Positions 44,285 through 53,905 are shown, counted from the first letter of the stretch. The stretch is 64,000 bases of DNA from Sulfurimonas sp. (GCF_028713515.1 NZ_JAQTOD010000001.1:248001-312000); one strand, 5' to 3'. Made by a program: numbers and translations. The notes: generated from the sequence alone by a model not told the origin.

Positions 44285-44325
44285 ACATAAAATGATAAAT
44301 CAGAAAAATGTAAGGAACACTAAAG

Positions 44326-44331
44326 TATAAT
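44326..44331 (+). promoter_or_regulatory. -10 box (TATAAT) of the tRNA gene
   Basis: TATAAT 19 bases before the mature 5' end of the tRNA; no -35 box recognised. Confidence 0.5.
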
Positions 44332-44350
44332 TCCACCCTACAAACAAAAT

Positions 44351-44427
44351 GGGTTCTTAGCTCAGTTGGTTAGAGCTCCCCGCTCATAACGGGGCGGCCG
44401 AGTGTTCAAGTCACTCAGAACCCACCA
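44351..44427 (+). tRNA. tRNA with anticodon CAT (elongator Met or lysidine-type Ile2)
   Basis: 77 bases with encoded CCA. Acceptor GGGTTCT pairs with AGAACCC; D stem GCTC/GAGC; anticodon stem CCCCG/CGGGG around CTCATAA; T stem GAGTG/CACTC with loop TTCAAGT. A fully paired position 1-72 and absence of the three consecutive G-C pairs of initiators exclude fMet. Elongator Met and Ile2 (CAT read after lysidine modification) cannot be told apart by eye. The 150 bases downstream hold nothing I can identify. Confidence 0.93.
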
Positions 44428-44579
44428 TTTTAACAATCCATCTACAACTAACCTTCAAAGATTTTTAAAAATCAAAAAAGCTTAAATATTTCAAGTTTAT
44501 TACCGACTTAAGTAGTTAGTTTATCAAGAATTTAGCTAATTCTAAAAAAGTGTAGTACTTTAAGCGTGTATTTTCGTTA

Positions 44580-45368
44580 TTATCTTTTGCTAATAGCGTC
44601 TTTAAATCCCCACACTCTTCTGGCTTGGACAACATCTGTGTGGCTCATATCAACTATCATAAGCTCCTCTTTGTTGCCCAAATGCTCCAGTAGCTCACCG
44701 TTTGGTGAAGCCAACAGCGAATCACCATAAAAATTCCAGCTAGCATCTTTATCAACATATTCACCGATTCTGTTTGCTCTTAAAATGTAGCAGTTGTGTG
44801 TAAAAGCGCGAGATAAAATCAGTGTTTTCCATCTTTCATAAGATTCAAATGTAGAGATACTAGGAAGTAAAACACAGTCAATATTTTTGTGAGATATCTT
44901 ACTCCAAAGTTCATCAAAATGGAGCTCAAACCCACTCATTAGTGCAAATTTAAAACCATCTATCTTAAAAATTAGAGGTGTTTGTAGCTCTTTTATCTCG
45001 TTAGAAAAAAACTTCTCTTCATTCCAATGTGGATAGTTTATGAGTAGTTGCTGTTGATAATACGCAGTTTTATTTGGAGAAAATTTTGCAACTGTTTTAT
45101 AGATTTTATCTTTTTTTACAATTATAAGTGGCGCAATAATTGTCATTTTGTAGGTTGTTGAGAGTTCTTTTAAGACTTTTATTTGATGTGCAGATAACTC
45201 TTGTATCATACTGCTTGAGAGTGTTTGGAGTTCTTTAAAAAATGGATTTAACACATATTCACCCAAAAGAAGAACTCTTACTCCATTTTTCTCGGCAATG
45301 CGGATATAGTTATAGAGTTTAGTAGAGCTCATTCCTTGCGCGCTTAGTTGCAGTACGGCACACTTCAT
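44580..45368 (-). CDS. Nitrilase-superfamily fold protein, probably catalytically dead
   Basis: 262 residues, full length for a carbon-nitrogen hydrolase domain. The catalytic Glu is present (LLLGEYVLNPFF), but the Lys region reads YYQQQLLINYP instead of a Y-x-K pattern, and the Cys region reads ALMSGFELHFDEL, with Gly where the nucleophile Cys is expected. Later motifs (SRAFTHNCYILRANRIG, FYGDSLLASPNGELL) remain well kept, so the fold is under selection. A binding or regulatory role is more likely than hydrolysis. Last gene of the metX operon, overlapping xseB by ATGA. Confidence 0.8.
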   Translation of the reverse strand: MKCAVLQLSAQGMSSTKLYNYIRIAEKNGVRVLLLGEYVLNPFFKELQTLSSSMIQELSAHQIKVLKELSTTYKMTIIAPLIIVKKDKIYKTVAKFSPNKTAYYQQQLLINYPHWNEEKFFSNEIKELQTPLIFKIDGFKFALMSGFELHFDELWSKISHKNIDCVLLPSISTFESYERWKTLILSRAFTHNCYILRANRIGEYVDKDASWNFYGDSLLASPNGELLEHLGNKEELMIVDMSHTDVVQARRVWGFKDAISKR

Positions 45369-45577
45369 GAGTTCCCTTTTATCTCTTTTATCTTAATCTC
45401 TGCACTCTCTAAGATTTTTTGTGCGATCTCAAGCTCGCTCATCCCTTTCTCGTACGCCTTTACGCTATCTTCAAGCGTTATTTGCGGGTCCATTAAAGTC
45501 TCAAGTATCTCTTTTGCGCTTTGTAATTTTGACTCAAAGTCCTCTTTAGTGACTTTGTCTTCTTTTGCTTTACTCAT
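45365..45577 (-). CDS. xseB: Exodeoxyribonuclease VII small subunit
   Basis: 70 residues from the second ATG (45577), which has AAGGA 6 bases upstream; the first ATG (45583) touches that site. The XseB pattern is clear: DFESKLQSAKEILETLMDPQITLEDSVKAYEKGMSEL in about residues 12-50, two helices. Works with XseA, which is not in this window. Overlaps neighbours on both sides. Confidence 0.9.
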   Translation of the reverse strand: MSKAKEDKVTKEDFESKLQSAKEILETLMDPQITLEDSVKAYEKGMSELEIAQKILESAEIKIKEIKGNS

Positions 45578-46007
45578 TATCATCCTTGTATGCTTCTAAA
45601 AACTGTGTAAGTAGAAATTTTATAGTCTCTAGTGTATCCTCATAAGGTTTATCACTCTCTATTAGCTCACTAGCTAGATATGTATGTGCCATTGTTTTGA
45701 TATTTCCAGCCCTGCGAGTAGTAACATCTTCTGCAAGTCCAATCTCTATGTTTATGGCAAAACTTTTACCAATCTCTCTGGCATTAACTACAACTAAAAA
45801 GAGTGTAGCATCGGTTTTTCCAAAGACAAAACCATTTTTTATAAGTCTCTCTTTTATGGTCTCTTCTATATTTTTTTTATCGTCGCTACTTAAAAAATCT
45901 GTTTTATTTATAAGATAAAAGTTAAGATTTTTTACATTATCTAGGGTGTAGAGCGATTTTGAAAAAAGTAGAGTGCTAAAACATAGTATAAGCAGTAACT
46001 TAATCAT
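45570..46007 (-). CDS. Exported protein of unknown function
   Basis: 145 residues with a signal peptide (1-16, FSKS) and a mixed alpha/beta domain of about 125 residues. Features such as TDATLFLVVVNAREIG and IEIGLAEDVTTRRAG suggest a small periplasmic beta-rich domain, but I recognise no family. Overlaps the thioredoxin-like gene by ATGA and xseB by eight bases. Confidence 0.7.
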   Translation of the reverse strand: MIKLLLILCFSTLLFSKSLYTLDNVKNLNFYLINKTDFLSSDDKKNIEETIKERLIKNGFVFGKTDATLFLVVVNAREIGKSFAINIEIGLAEDVTTRRAGNIKTMAHTYLASELIESDKPYEDTLETIKFLLTQFLEAYKDDNE

Positions 46008-46441
46008 TTTTGTTGCTTTTGTTTAAACACATTAAGAGCTTTTTCTGTGTTTTGTAAAAATTCATCTTTTTTCATATATGCAAAAATCTCATGCACACTT
46101 TTTTGTGAAGATGGATCTATAAAATAAACCGCCGGAATAAGTTTTGATGCAAACTCTTGTGGAAAACTATCTTTGTCTGCTAACTTATCAACAACAAGAG
46201 GAGTAAAATTTTTATTTATACTTGCTTTGACTATTGAATCTTCGAGCGTTTTGTGTTCAAACTTTTTGCACCATGGGCAATAGTCTGAAACTACAACAAG
46301 CATCACCATTTTTTTCTGTTCTTTGGCGGTTTTTATGGAAGCACTATAATCTCTTGAGTAGCTCACACTTTTGGCAAACTCATCAATCTGTGCTCCGTAA
46401 ACTAACGATATAAAAATAGATAAAAATACAAACAGCTTCAT
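46004..46441 (-). CDS. Periplasmic thioredoxin-like protein (CPWC)
   Basis: 145 residues: signal peptide (1-16), then a thioredoxin fold with active-site DYCPWCKKFEHKTL (about 52-65) and cis-Pro region LIPAVYFIDP. The Thioredoxin_7/SoxW-like group reduces or isomerises periplasmic thiols. Position 10 bases after metX places it in that operon, although a functional link is not evident. Confidence 0.82.
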   Translation of the reverse strand: MKLFVFLSIFISLVYGAQIDEFAKSVSYSRDYSASIKTAKEQKKMVMLVVVSDYCPWCKKFEHKTLEDSIVKASINKNFTPLVVDKLADKDSFPQEFASKLIPAVYFIDPSSQKSVHEIFAYMKKDEFLQNTEKALNVFKQKQQK

Positions 46442-46451
46442 AGTAAACTCC

Positions 46452-47558
46452 TTAGTTTTTTAACGCTTCAGATACATAATCCTTAAACTTGTCAACCTCA
46501 ACCAAAAAAGCATCGTGCCCATAATCACTTTGTATGTCCTTGTAGAAGTGGTTTGTATTTCCAACTTCGCTAAGCGCATCACTTATCTCTTTCATCTCAA
46601 AGTTTTTAAACAGTTGGTCATTGCTAAAACTAAGTAGATGTAACTCGGATTTTATCTTTTTAAGAGCCTCTCCTAAAGAATCAAAACCACGAGACAAATC
46701 ATATATGTTTATGGCTTTTGTTATGTAAAGATATGATAGTGGGTCAAACCATTTTGTAAAATTATAACCATTGTACTCCAAATAGGACTCAACTTGAAAT
46801 CTTCCAAAGAGCTCATAAAGCCCATCTGTTAGCCTATATTCTCTGCCAAATTTCTCTCTCATTGATTCTTGTGATAAAAAGCTGATATGTCCAGCCATTC
46901 TGCCAACCGCCATTCCTGCCAATCCACTCTCTTTTATGACTTGTGGATCATAGTATCCTTGTTTAAAATCAGGATCTTTTAGTATCGCTTCTTGCGCAAC
47001 TTTATTAAAAGCAATTGCCCAAGCTTGAGTGGCATGGGTTGTCGCCATCGAGATAATTTTTGACGCAAAATCTGGGTAGTGAATACCGAACATAAGCGCT
47101 TGCATACCACCCATAGAACCGCCTATAATGGCGTGAACTTTATGGATGTCAAGTTCACTAAAGAGGATTCTTTGAGCTTTAACCATATCTTTGATAGTTA
47201 CGACCGGAAACTTATAACGATATGGCTCGTGGGATGGATGTTTAGGACTCATGGGACCAGTGGAGCCAAAGCAGCTGCCTATCACATTTGTGCAGATTAC
47301 AAAATATTTATCAGTATCTACTGCTTTGCCTGAACCAATAAAAGAGTCCCACCAACCAATTTTATTTTCGTTCTCGTAGGTTCCAGCCGCATGATGCGAA
47401 CCTGTCAATGCATGACAAATCACAACAACATTGCTTTTATCTTCATTTAGTGTCCCGTATGTTTCATAAGTTATATCATAAGGTTCTAAGATTCGTCCAC
47501 TCTCTAGATAAAGCGGATTTGTAAAGTGTTTAGTGTTGGTTTTTATGTTTAGTGACAA
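46452..47558 (-). CDS. metX: Homoserine O-acetyltransferase
   Basis: 368 residues from TTG 47558 (weak AAAGAG upstream). Alpha/beta-hydrolase fold with the oxyanion motif CHALTGSHH, nucleophile Ser in GGSMGGMQAL, Asp in SFSNDQLF and His in DYGHDAFLVE. Acetylates (or succinylates) homoserine for methionine synthesis. First gene of a five-gene minus-strand operon. Confidence 0.93.
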   Translation of the reverse strand: MSLNIKTNTKHFTNPLYLESGRILEPYDITYETYGTLNEDKSNVVVICHALTGSHHAAGTYENENKIGWWDSFIGSGKAVDTDKYFVICTNVIGSCFGSTGPMSPKHPSHEPYRYKFPVVTIKDMVKAQRILFSELDIHKVHAIIGGSMGGMQALMFGIHYPDFASKIISMATTHATQAWAIAFNKVAQEAILKDPDFKQGYYDPQVIKESGLAGMAVGRMAGHISFLSQESMREKFGREYRLTDGLYELFGRFQVESYLEYNGYNFTKWFDPLSYLYITKAINIYDLSRGFDSLGEALKKIKSELHLLSFSNDQLFKNFEMKEISDALSEVGNTNHFYKDIQSDYGHDAFLVEVDKFKDYVSEALKN

Positions 47559-47726
47559 AGTTTTGGCTCTTTTAAAAATAGTGATGTTATTTTAGCAAAA
47601 ATGCCTTAAAACCTAAAGATGTATCTGTTTATATAAAAATATTTTTTGTAAACGCTTGGTTTTATTTTGTAATAGAACCAAAAAGAACAATTGAGTACAA
47701 TTAGACAAAAATTATAGGGATAATCA

Positions 47727-48743
47727 ATGAATCATCGTTATATTGGTCGCAGTGGTTTGCGCGTATCACCAATTTGCCTTGGAACTATGACATTTGGAAG
47801 TCAGTGTGACGAGAAGATGGCTTTTAAAATCATGGATAAAGCGTATGAATCCGGAGTAAATTTCTTTGATACGGCAGAGGTTTATCCAATTCCCCCAGAA
47901 GAAAAACTTGCCGGACTTACAGAAGAGATAGTTGGGCGATGGCTTAAAACAAAACCGCGCGATAGTATTATTTTAGCTTCAAAAGTTGCAGGTGCTGCCT
48001 CAGGATGGTTTGTTCCCCCAATTCGTCACGGTCTTACTGCGTGTGATCGTTTTCATATTGAACGAGCAATAGAAGGCTCGCTAAAGCGTCTTAAAACTGA
48101 TTATATAGATCTTTACCAGATGCATTGGCCAGATTCTATTGTTCCGATAGAGGAGACAATGCGAGCATTTGATGCATTAGTACAGAGTGGAAAAGTTCGT
48201 TATATTGGAACTTCTAATGATACCGCTCGAGGAACTATGAAATCCTTAATGACTTCAAACTATGAAAAACTTTCCCGTTTCGAATCAGTTCAAAACAATT
48301 TTTCACTTCTCAATCGTCGTGATTTAACAGAGATTGGCGCTTTGTGTCGTGAAGAGAAGATATCGCTTTTACCATATTCGCCTTTAGGTGGCGGTGTGCT
48401 TAGTGGTAAATATAATCAAAATATTAATGCACAAGGACGCTTTAGTGATTATGTTAAATCTCCAAATCAGCGCCAGAGGGTAATGGCATCACGCTTTTTG
48501 AATGATAAAACTTTAGCATCTACGGAAGAATATCTTAATATTGCGCAGGAGGTCGGGTTAGATCCAGTAACAATGGCGATTGCGTGGAGTAAGCAGTTTG
48601 ATTTTGTGGCATCAACAATTATTGGGGCAACAACAGAGAAGCAATTAGATGCCTCTTTGTCGGCGATGGACTTGATACTCAGTGATGAGATTTTACAAAA
48701 ATTAGATGCAGTTCATGCAAAAATACCTTATCCAATGGGTTGA
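47727..48743 (+). CDS. Aldo/keto reductase
   Basis: 338 residues, TIM barrel. Catalytic residues Asp (FFDTAEVYP), Tyr (same segment), Lys (ASKV) and His (YQMHWPDS) and the NADP-binding end (STIIGATTEKQL) are visible. Tas/YajO-like group; the substrate is unknown. Its Arg codons are almost all CGN (one AGG, no AGA by my reading), unlike neighbouring genes, which suggests transfer from another lineage. Confidence 0.9.
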   Translation: MNHRYIGRSGLRVSPICLGTMTFGSQCDEKMAFKIMDKAYESGVNFFDTAEVYPIPPEEKLAGLTEEIVGRWLKTKPRDSIILASKVAGAASGWFVPPIRHGLTACDRFHIERAIEGSLKRLKTDYIDLYQMHWPDSIVPIEETMRAFDALVQSGKVRYIGTSNDTARGTMKSLMTSNYEKLSRFESVQNNFSLLNRRDLTEIGALCREEKISLLPYSPLGGGVLSGKYNQNINAQGRFSDYVKSPNQRQRVMASRFLNDKTLASTEEYLNIAQEVGLDPVTMAIAWSKQFDFVASTIIGATTEKQLDASLSAMDLILSDEILQKLDAVHAKIPYPMG

Positions 48744-48751
48744 TATTTTTT

Positions 48752-48815
48752 ATTGAAGTTCTTGCAAAATTAAAAAATACACTTACTAAGGCTTCGCTTT
48801 TCTGCAAGCTTCAAT
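48752..48815. repeat. Imperfect inverted repeat before the ABC-F gene
   Basis: ATTGAAGTTCTTGCA (48752-48766) is nearly the reverse complement of TGCAAGCTTCAAT (48803-48815), 13 pairs with a two-base bulge and a 36-base loop. It follows the aldo/keto reductase and may be a terminator-like hairpin or end of a mobile segment. Confidence 0.45.
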
Positions 48816-48830
48816 TAACGCCAATAACGA

Positions 48831-48836
48831 TAAAAT
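48831..48836 (+). promoter_or_regulatory. Putative -10 box (TAAAAT) of the ABC-F gene
   Basis: GATAAAATCCGCCC, the same arrangement as the AGATATAATTTCGCCC before dapC, 33 bases before the ATG. Confidence 0.35.
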
Positions 48837-48868
48837 CCGCCCAATAAAAAATAGGAATGCAAACATAG

Positions 48869-50815
48869 ATGGCGTTAATAAACTTAATAGATATCTCAAA
48901 ACACTACTCTGCTCAGAAAATTCTCTCAAATATAAACTTTCATGTAGATGAGGGAGAGAGAATAGTTATTATCGGTAAAAATGGCAGCGGAAAATCAACC
49001 CTTATGAAGATTGTGAGCGGCACGCTAGCGCAAGATGGCGGAGAGAGATTCACAAGAAACTCTTTAGAGATAAAAATGCTTGACCAAAGACCAGAGTTTA
49101 AAGATGGTGCTACAGTTAGAGAGGCAGTTGAAGATGGTTTGGCTGAACTAAATAATGCAAAAGCTAGATATAACGAACTTTCCATTTTGCTTGGAGATAA
49201 TTTTGATAATAGAGCCTTAATAGATGAGCATGAAAAATTATCTAGTTATATAGAACATCATGACGCTTGGAATCTTGATGATAAAATAGAGCGGATAATC
49301 CAACATTTTGACCTCAAACAGTATGAGCACAAGCCGATTGCAATGCTTAGCGGAGGCGAGCAAAGACGAGTCGCCCTTGCTTCACTGCTTCTGCAAAAAC
49401 CAGACCTTCTGCTTCTTGATGAGCCTACGAATCACCTTGATGTTTATATGGTTGAATTTTTAGAAGAGCTTATTTTAAAAGAGAAGTTTACACTTGTTTT
49501 TATCTCTCATGATAGATATTTTATAGATAGAATCGCTACAAAATCAATCGAGGTAGAGGATTGTGCACTAAGAGAATATAGCGGTGGTTACAGTAACTAC
49601 TTGACTCAAAAAGAGGAGTATATGCGAACGCTGGAGAAGCAGCATGACAATCTTTTAAAGACTCTAAAAGCGGAAAATGAGTGGTATTCAAGAGGTGTCA
49701 GAGCAAGACTTAAAAGAAATGAGGGTAGAAAAGAGAGACTTTTAGAGCTTCGCGAAGATGCAAAAACAAATCCATCAAAAATAAGAAAAATTTCACTTGA
49801 ATTACAAAGAGAAGCAAAACATTTTAATCGTGACAAGAGTGTAAATAAGCAAAAAATGCTTTTTGAAGTTGAGAATCTATCCATAACTCTTGGAGATAAA
49901 GAGCTTATAAAAAACTTCACAACTCGCATACTTCAAAAAGATGTTATAGCTATTGTTGGAGCGAACGGGAGCGGTAAATCAACTCTCATAAGAACTCTTC
50001 TTGGACGACTAGAACCTAGCGGCGGAAAAATTAAAAAGGGTGAATTTAAGATAGGTTATTTTGACCAACACAGAGAGATGCTTGATGATTCTAAAAACCT
50101 TATAGAGACTTTCTGTCCAAATGGAGGAGATAGAGTAAGTGTGCGCGGTTCAGATATGCATGTTTACGGATACCTGAAAAACTTTTTGTTTCCTAGGGAG
50201 TTTCTAGATAAAAAAATCGGGATACTAAGCGGCGGAGAGAAAAACCGCATTGCCCTTGCTCTGCTTTTTACAAAAGATGTTGATATTTTGATTTTGGATG
50301 AGCCAACAAATGATTTGGATATTCCAACCATCAACATTCTAGAAGAGCAGTTAACCTCATTTCCTGGAGCCGTAATAATCGTAAGTCATGATAGATATTT
50401 TGTGGATAAAATTGCAAAAAAACTATTCATCATAAAATCAAATAAAGAGATAGAGGAGTCATATCAACAGTATTCCGAATATTTAGAACTTGAAAAAGAG
50501 TTAAATGAGCTAGAAGAGATAGAGAGACTCTCTCTTGAAAAACCAAAATTAACAGAAGTGGTTCAAGAGAAACAAAAAGCAATTAAACTGACATTCAAAG
50601 AGAAAATAGCACTAGAAAAACTGCCTCTTGAGATTGATGAGATAGAAATAAAGATAGATGAAAAAAACAGATGTTTAGCAAATCCAAAATGTTATGAAGA
50701 GATAGGAATAGTAAAACTAGCAAAAGAGCTTGAGGAGCTAAAGACGCTCTATGAGCAAAAAGTTGAAGAGCTTTTGATTATACAGGAGAAAGAAGAAGAG
50801 ATAAATTTTTTGTAA
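48869..50815 (+). CDS. ABC-F family ATPase (Uup-like)
   Basis: 648 residues: two ATPase domains without membrane segments (GKNGSGKST and GANGSGKST; LSGGEQRRVALA and LSGGEKNRIALA; two DEPTN motifs), the ABC-F linker (about 240-310) and a C-terminal coiled-coil (about 540-645). ABC-F proteins act on ribosomes; the C-terminal coil favours the Uup group, which also binds DNA junctions. No antibiotic-resistance hint. Confidence 0.88.
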   Translation: MALINLIDISKHYSAQKILSNINFHVDEGERIVIIGKNGSGKSTLMKIVSGTLAQDGGERFTRNSLEIKMLDQRPEFKDGATVREAVEDGLAELNNAKARYNELSILLGDNFDNRALIDEHEKLSSYIEHHDAWNLDDKIERIIQHFDLKQYEHKPIAMLSGGEQRRVALASLLLQKPDLLLLDEPTNHLDVYMVEFLEELILKEKFTLVFISHDRYFIDRIATKSIEVEDCALREYSGGYSNYLTQKEEYMRTLEKQHDNLLKTLKAENEWYSRGVRARLKRNEGRKERLLELREDAKTNPSKIRKISLELQREAKHFNRDKSVNKQKMLFEVENLSITLGDKELIKNFTTRILQKDVIAIVGANGSGKSTLIRTLLGRLEPSGGKIKKGEFKIGYFDQHREMLDDSKNLIETFCPNGGDRVSVRGSDMHVYGYLKNFLFPREFLDKKIGILSGGEKNRIALALLFTKDVDILILDEPTNDLDIPTINILEEQLTSFPGAVIIVSHDRYFVDKIAKKLFIIKSNKEIEESYQQYSEYLELEKELNELEEIERLSLEKPKLTEVVQEKQKAIKLTFKEKIALEKLPLEIDEIEIKIDEKNRCLANPKCYEEIGIVKLAKELEELKTLYEQKVEELLIIQEKEEEINFL

Positions 50816-50832
50816 ATTTATCTCTTTAAAAA

Positions 50833-52191
50833 TTATCGTTTAGCTTCTTGGAGACTATCTGCAATTAAAAACGCAAGTTCAAGTGCTTGATCTGCATTTA
50901 GTCTTGGGTCACAGTGGGTATGATAACGAGAGCTTAGATCCTCTTCTGTTACTACAAATGATCCGCCAATACATTCTGTTACATTTTTACCAGTCATCTC
51001 TAGATGGACTCCACCACCAAAAGTTCCCTCTGCCTTGTGAACTTGAAAAAATTGTTTCATCTCTTTTAAAACTGAATCAACAGGGCGAGTTTTAAAGTTG
51101 TTTGATGATTTAATAGTATTACCATGCATTGGGTCACAACTCCAAACAACACTCATGCCTTCTCTCTCAATTGCTCGAATAAGTCTTGGCATCCCAGTTA
51201 TTTCATCACCAACCTTATCTGCCCCCATTCTAACTATAACATTTAGTCTTCCGGCTTCATTTTTAGGGTTTAACTTGTGAACTAATCTTATTAAATCATC
51301 TTCTTGCATTGATGGACCTGCTTTGATGCCAATAGGATTATGAACACCACTTAAAAATTCCACATGTGCTCCATTTAGCTGACGAGTTCTGTCTCCTATC
51401 CAAAGCATATGAGCCGATGTATCGTACCAATCACCAGTTAGAGAATCTTTTCTCGTAAATGCTTCTTCGTAAGGTAAAAGTAGCGCCTCGTGAGATGTAT
51501 AAAAATCTGTTTCTCGCAATGTTCTGTATGACTTAGAGGTAATTCCACAAGCCTCCATAAAAGTTAATGATTTTCCTATCTGCTCGGCTAACGCCTCATA
51601 TTTTTTACTAACTTCACCTTGATGTGCAAAGTCTAATGTCCATTTGTGAACTTGATGCAAATCGGCTAGACCACCAGATGCAAAAGCACGGATTAGGTTC
51701 AGTGTAGCAGCTGATTGGTTATATGCTTTTATCATTCTTTGTGGATCTGGAATTCTTGAATCAGGTGTAAAATCAACTCCATTTATGATATCTCCGCGAT
51801 ATGCATCAAGCGTAATATCATCTATGGTTTCACTGTCGCTTGAGCGAGGTTTAGCGAACTGACCACCTAATCTGCCAACTTTAACTACGGGAACGCCACC
51901 GGCATAAGTCATAACAACAGCCATTTGAAGCAGTGCTTTAAAGGTATCACGAATGTTTGTAGCGTGAAATTCACTGAAACTCTCAGCGCAATCACCACCT
52001 TGGAGTAAAAAAGCGTTACCTTGGCTAACATCGGCCAATTGACTTTTTAGAGAACGAGCTTCGCCAGCGAAAACAAGAGGTGGATAATTTTTTAATTCTG
52101 ATAAAACTCTCTCAAGCTCATCCTTGTTTGGATAAGTTGGTTGTTGTAAAGCGGGTTTATCCCTCCAGCTTGTAGGACTCCAGTGACTCAT
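50833..52191 (-). CDS. aroF: 3-deoxy-7-phosphoheptulonate synthase, class II
   Basis: 452 residues of the plant-type (AroA-II) DAHP synthase: [53 protein letters not shown] and GGVHLEMTG. It condenses phosphoenolpyruvate and erythrose-4-phosphate in the first shikimate step. aroE and trpE, also in this pathway, are at 58735-60936. Confidence 0.94.
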   Translation of the reverse strand: MSHWSPTSWRDKPALQQPTYPNKDELERVLSELKNYPPLVFAGEARSLKSQLADVSQGNAFLLQGGDCAESFSEFHATNIRDTFKALLQMAVVMTYAGGVPVVKVGRLGGQFAKPRSSDSETIDDITLDAYRGDIINGVDFTPDSRIPDPQRMIKAYNQSAATLNLIRAFASGGLADLHQVHKWTLDFAHQGEVSKKYEALAEQIGKSLTFMEACGITSKSYRTLRETDFYTSHEALLLPYEEAFTRKDSLTGDWYDTSAHMLWIGDRTRQLNGAHVEFLSGVHNPIGIKAGPSMQEDDLIRLVHKLNPKNEAGRLNVIVRMGADKVGDEITGMPRLIRAIEREGMSVVWSCDPMHGNTIKSSNNFKTRPVDSVLKEMKQFFQVHKAEGTFGGGVHLEMTGKNVTECIGGSFVVTEEDLSSRYHTHCDPRLNADQALELAFLIADSLQEAKR

Positions 52192-52317
52192 AATAAACCT
52201 TTTATATAGTTTTAATTTTTGCTAGTTTACATTAAAGTACCTAAAATAGCTCTGACTTGCGCCTTATGCTCTGTGGCTGTATGTAGGATGCAAAGCTCTT
52301 TTTTATTCTTGTGAATG

Positions 52318-52323
52318 TATAAT
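52318..52323 (+). promoter_or_regulatory. -10 box (TATAAT) of the GGDEF gene
   Basis: TATAAT 29 bases before GTG 52352. Transcription from about 52330 would leave too short a leader for the upstream TTG at 52340, supporting the GTG start. Confidence 0.45.
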
Positions 52324-52351
52324 AAGAAAATTTTTTGGATTGGAAGCTAAA

Positions 52352-53266
52352 GTGCAAAAAAAAGATTTAAAAGCCTTAGTTGAAGAGGTTTATGAGAGTT
52401 TACTTGTAAAAATTGACATAGAAAAAGATGTATCAAAGGAGCAAGTTATTGGCTACCTAAGAGATGCCATTGAAATTATTTCCAATATTGATAGTCAAAA
52501 GATAGATTCGGCAGAGCGTGTAAAATTAGCTTTTCATAACTCATACAAAGAGCTAGTGGAACATAGTTTAACATCTTATGAATCCACAAATGATAAATTT
52601 GAAAAGTTGACGCAACTGCATAAAGTGACGCTTGAAGATTGTATTGCAAATCAGATTGATTTGCCAACTCTTGAGGTAAAATTTAGTGAAATTCAACTTC
52701 ATATGACAAATGAGATAAAAAAAGCAAACGATATAATTTATGATTTATCACAAAAGGTAGCAACTTTAGAACATACCTCAAGTATTGATGCCTTGACAAA
52801 AGTTTTCAACAGAAGAGAACTAAGCAGAAGCTTAGATGAGATATTTTCAAATAAAGATAGACCATATGAGCTTCATCTTCTTATGCTAGATTTAGATGAT
52901 TTCAAAAAAATAAATGATACTTATGGTCATGTGGCTGGTGATAAAATTTTAATATTTGTGTCAAATATTTTAAAGAAAACACTAAGAGATGGTGATAAAA
53001 TTTTTAGATATGGTGGAGAAGAGTTTCTAATTATGCTGAATCGTAATAGTGATGAGGGGTGTGAACTTATGGCAAATAGACTTTTAAAACTAGTTAGTTC
53101 TAATAATCTTATCTATATGGGTGAAAAGATATCTATAACAGCTAGTATAGGAATGACAAAATTGCTAAAAGATGACAATAAAGATAGTTTAATAGCTAGG
53201 GTGGATAAAGCTATGTATATTTCAAAAAATAGTGGGAAAAATCAGTTGACTAAGGTTATGGAATAG
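52352..53266 (+). CDS. Soluble diguanylate cyclase (GGDEF)
   Basis: 304 residues from GTG 52352 (GGAAG 5 bases upstream). An N-terminal helical region of about 140 residues without membrane segments precedes the GGDEF domain (about 142-300). Active site RYGGEEF and I-site RDGD are intact, so it likely makes c-di-GMP with feedback inhibition. The N-terminal module is not recognisable. Immediately upstream of cvpA. Confidence 0.86.
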   Translation: MQKKDLKALVEEVYESLLVKIDIEKDVSKEQVIGYLRDAIEIISNIDSQKIDSAERVKLAFHNSYKELVEHSLTSYESTNDKFEKLTQLHKVTLEDCIANQIDLPTLEVKFSEIQLHMTNEIKKANDIIYDLSQKVATLEHTSSIDALTKVFNRRELSRSLDEIFSNKDRPYELHLLMLDLDDFKKINDTYGHVAGDKILIFVSNILKKTLRDGDKIFRYGGEEFLIMLNRNSDEGCELMANRLLKLVSSNNLIYMGEKISITASIGMTKLLKDDNKDSLIARVDKAMYISKNSGKNQLTKVME

Positions 53267-53905
53267 ATGGATTTTAACTATTTTGATATTGTAGTTTTAG
53301 TAATAGTTCTTTTTTTGGGTTTCAAAGGTATCATAAACGGCTTTTTTAAAGAGCTATTTGGGTTGGTGGGTATTGTTGGTGGTATCTTTTTAGCTTCACG
53401 AGTTGGAGATAGCGTTGGCCAAGTATTAAGTGATATTATATTTAAATTTCAAAGCAGTAGTGCAATCAGCTTTAGCGGTTTTTTATTTACTATAGTCCTG
53501 TTTTGGCTTCTTATGCTGGGGGCTGGGATGGCACTCAAGAAGCTAAGTTTTGTTAGTGGACTTGGGGCTTTTGACAAAATCTTAGGATTTTTCTTCTCTG
53601 CTAGTAAGTTTTTCTTCATCGCTTCTGTAATAATTTATTCGGCATATAATGTAAAAGCAACAAGGACGACTCTAGACTCATTTATGAAAAACAGTATACT
53701 CTTTCCTGCAATGGTTACTACCGGTAGCTATATCATGAAACTTGAGCCACTGGATATTGAGAAAGCTGTAGATGAGAAAGCGGAAGAAGAGCAAAATAAA
53801 ATCAATAAAACAATAGACAATTCAACGCTTAAAATTGTAGAAGATGCAAAAAGTAAAATCAAAGAAAAAGCAGTTCAAAACTTAAATAGCAAGGGTGAAA
53901 AATAG
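53267..53905 (+). CDS. cvpA: CvpA-family membrane protein
   Basis: 212 residues, four membrane helices (about 5-25, 28-45, 65-88, 100-125) starting with FDIVVLVIVLFLGFKGIINGF, the CvpA pattern, and a charged C-terminal tail. CvpA is linked to envelope stability and, in E. coli, colicin V production. Starts directly after the previous stop; a CvpA gene also precedes fur in C. jejuni. Confidence 0.85.
   Translation: MDFNYFDIVVLVIVLFLGFKGIINGFFKELFGLVGIVGGIFLASRVGDSVGQVLSDIIFKFQSSSAISFSGFLFTIVLFWLLMLGAGMALKKLSFVSGLGAFDKILGFFFSASKFFFIASVIIYSAYNVKATRTTLDSFMKNSILFPAMVTTGSYIMKLEPLDIEKAVDEKAEEEQNKINKTIDNSTLKIVEDAKSKIKEKAVQNLNSKGEK

Noticed and set aside
44351..44427. Initiator tRNA-fMet
   Set aside because: The 1-72 pair is matched and the anticodon stem lacks three consecutive G-C pairs, so it is an elongator-type CAT tRNA.
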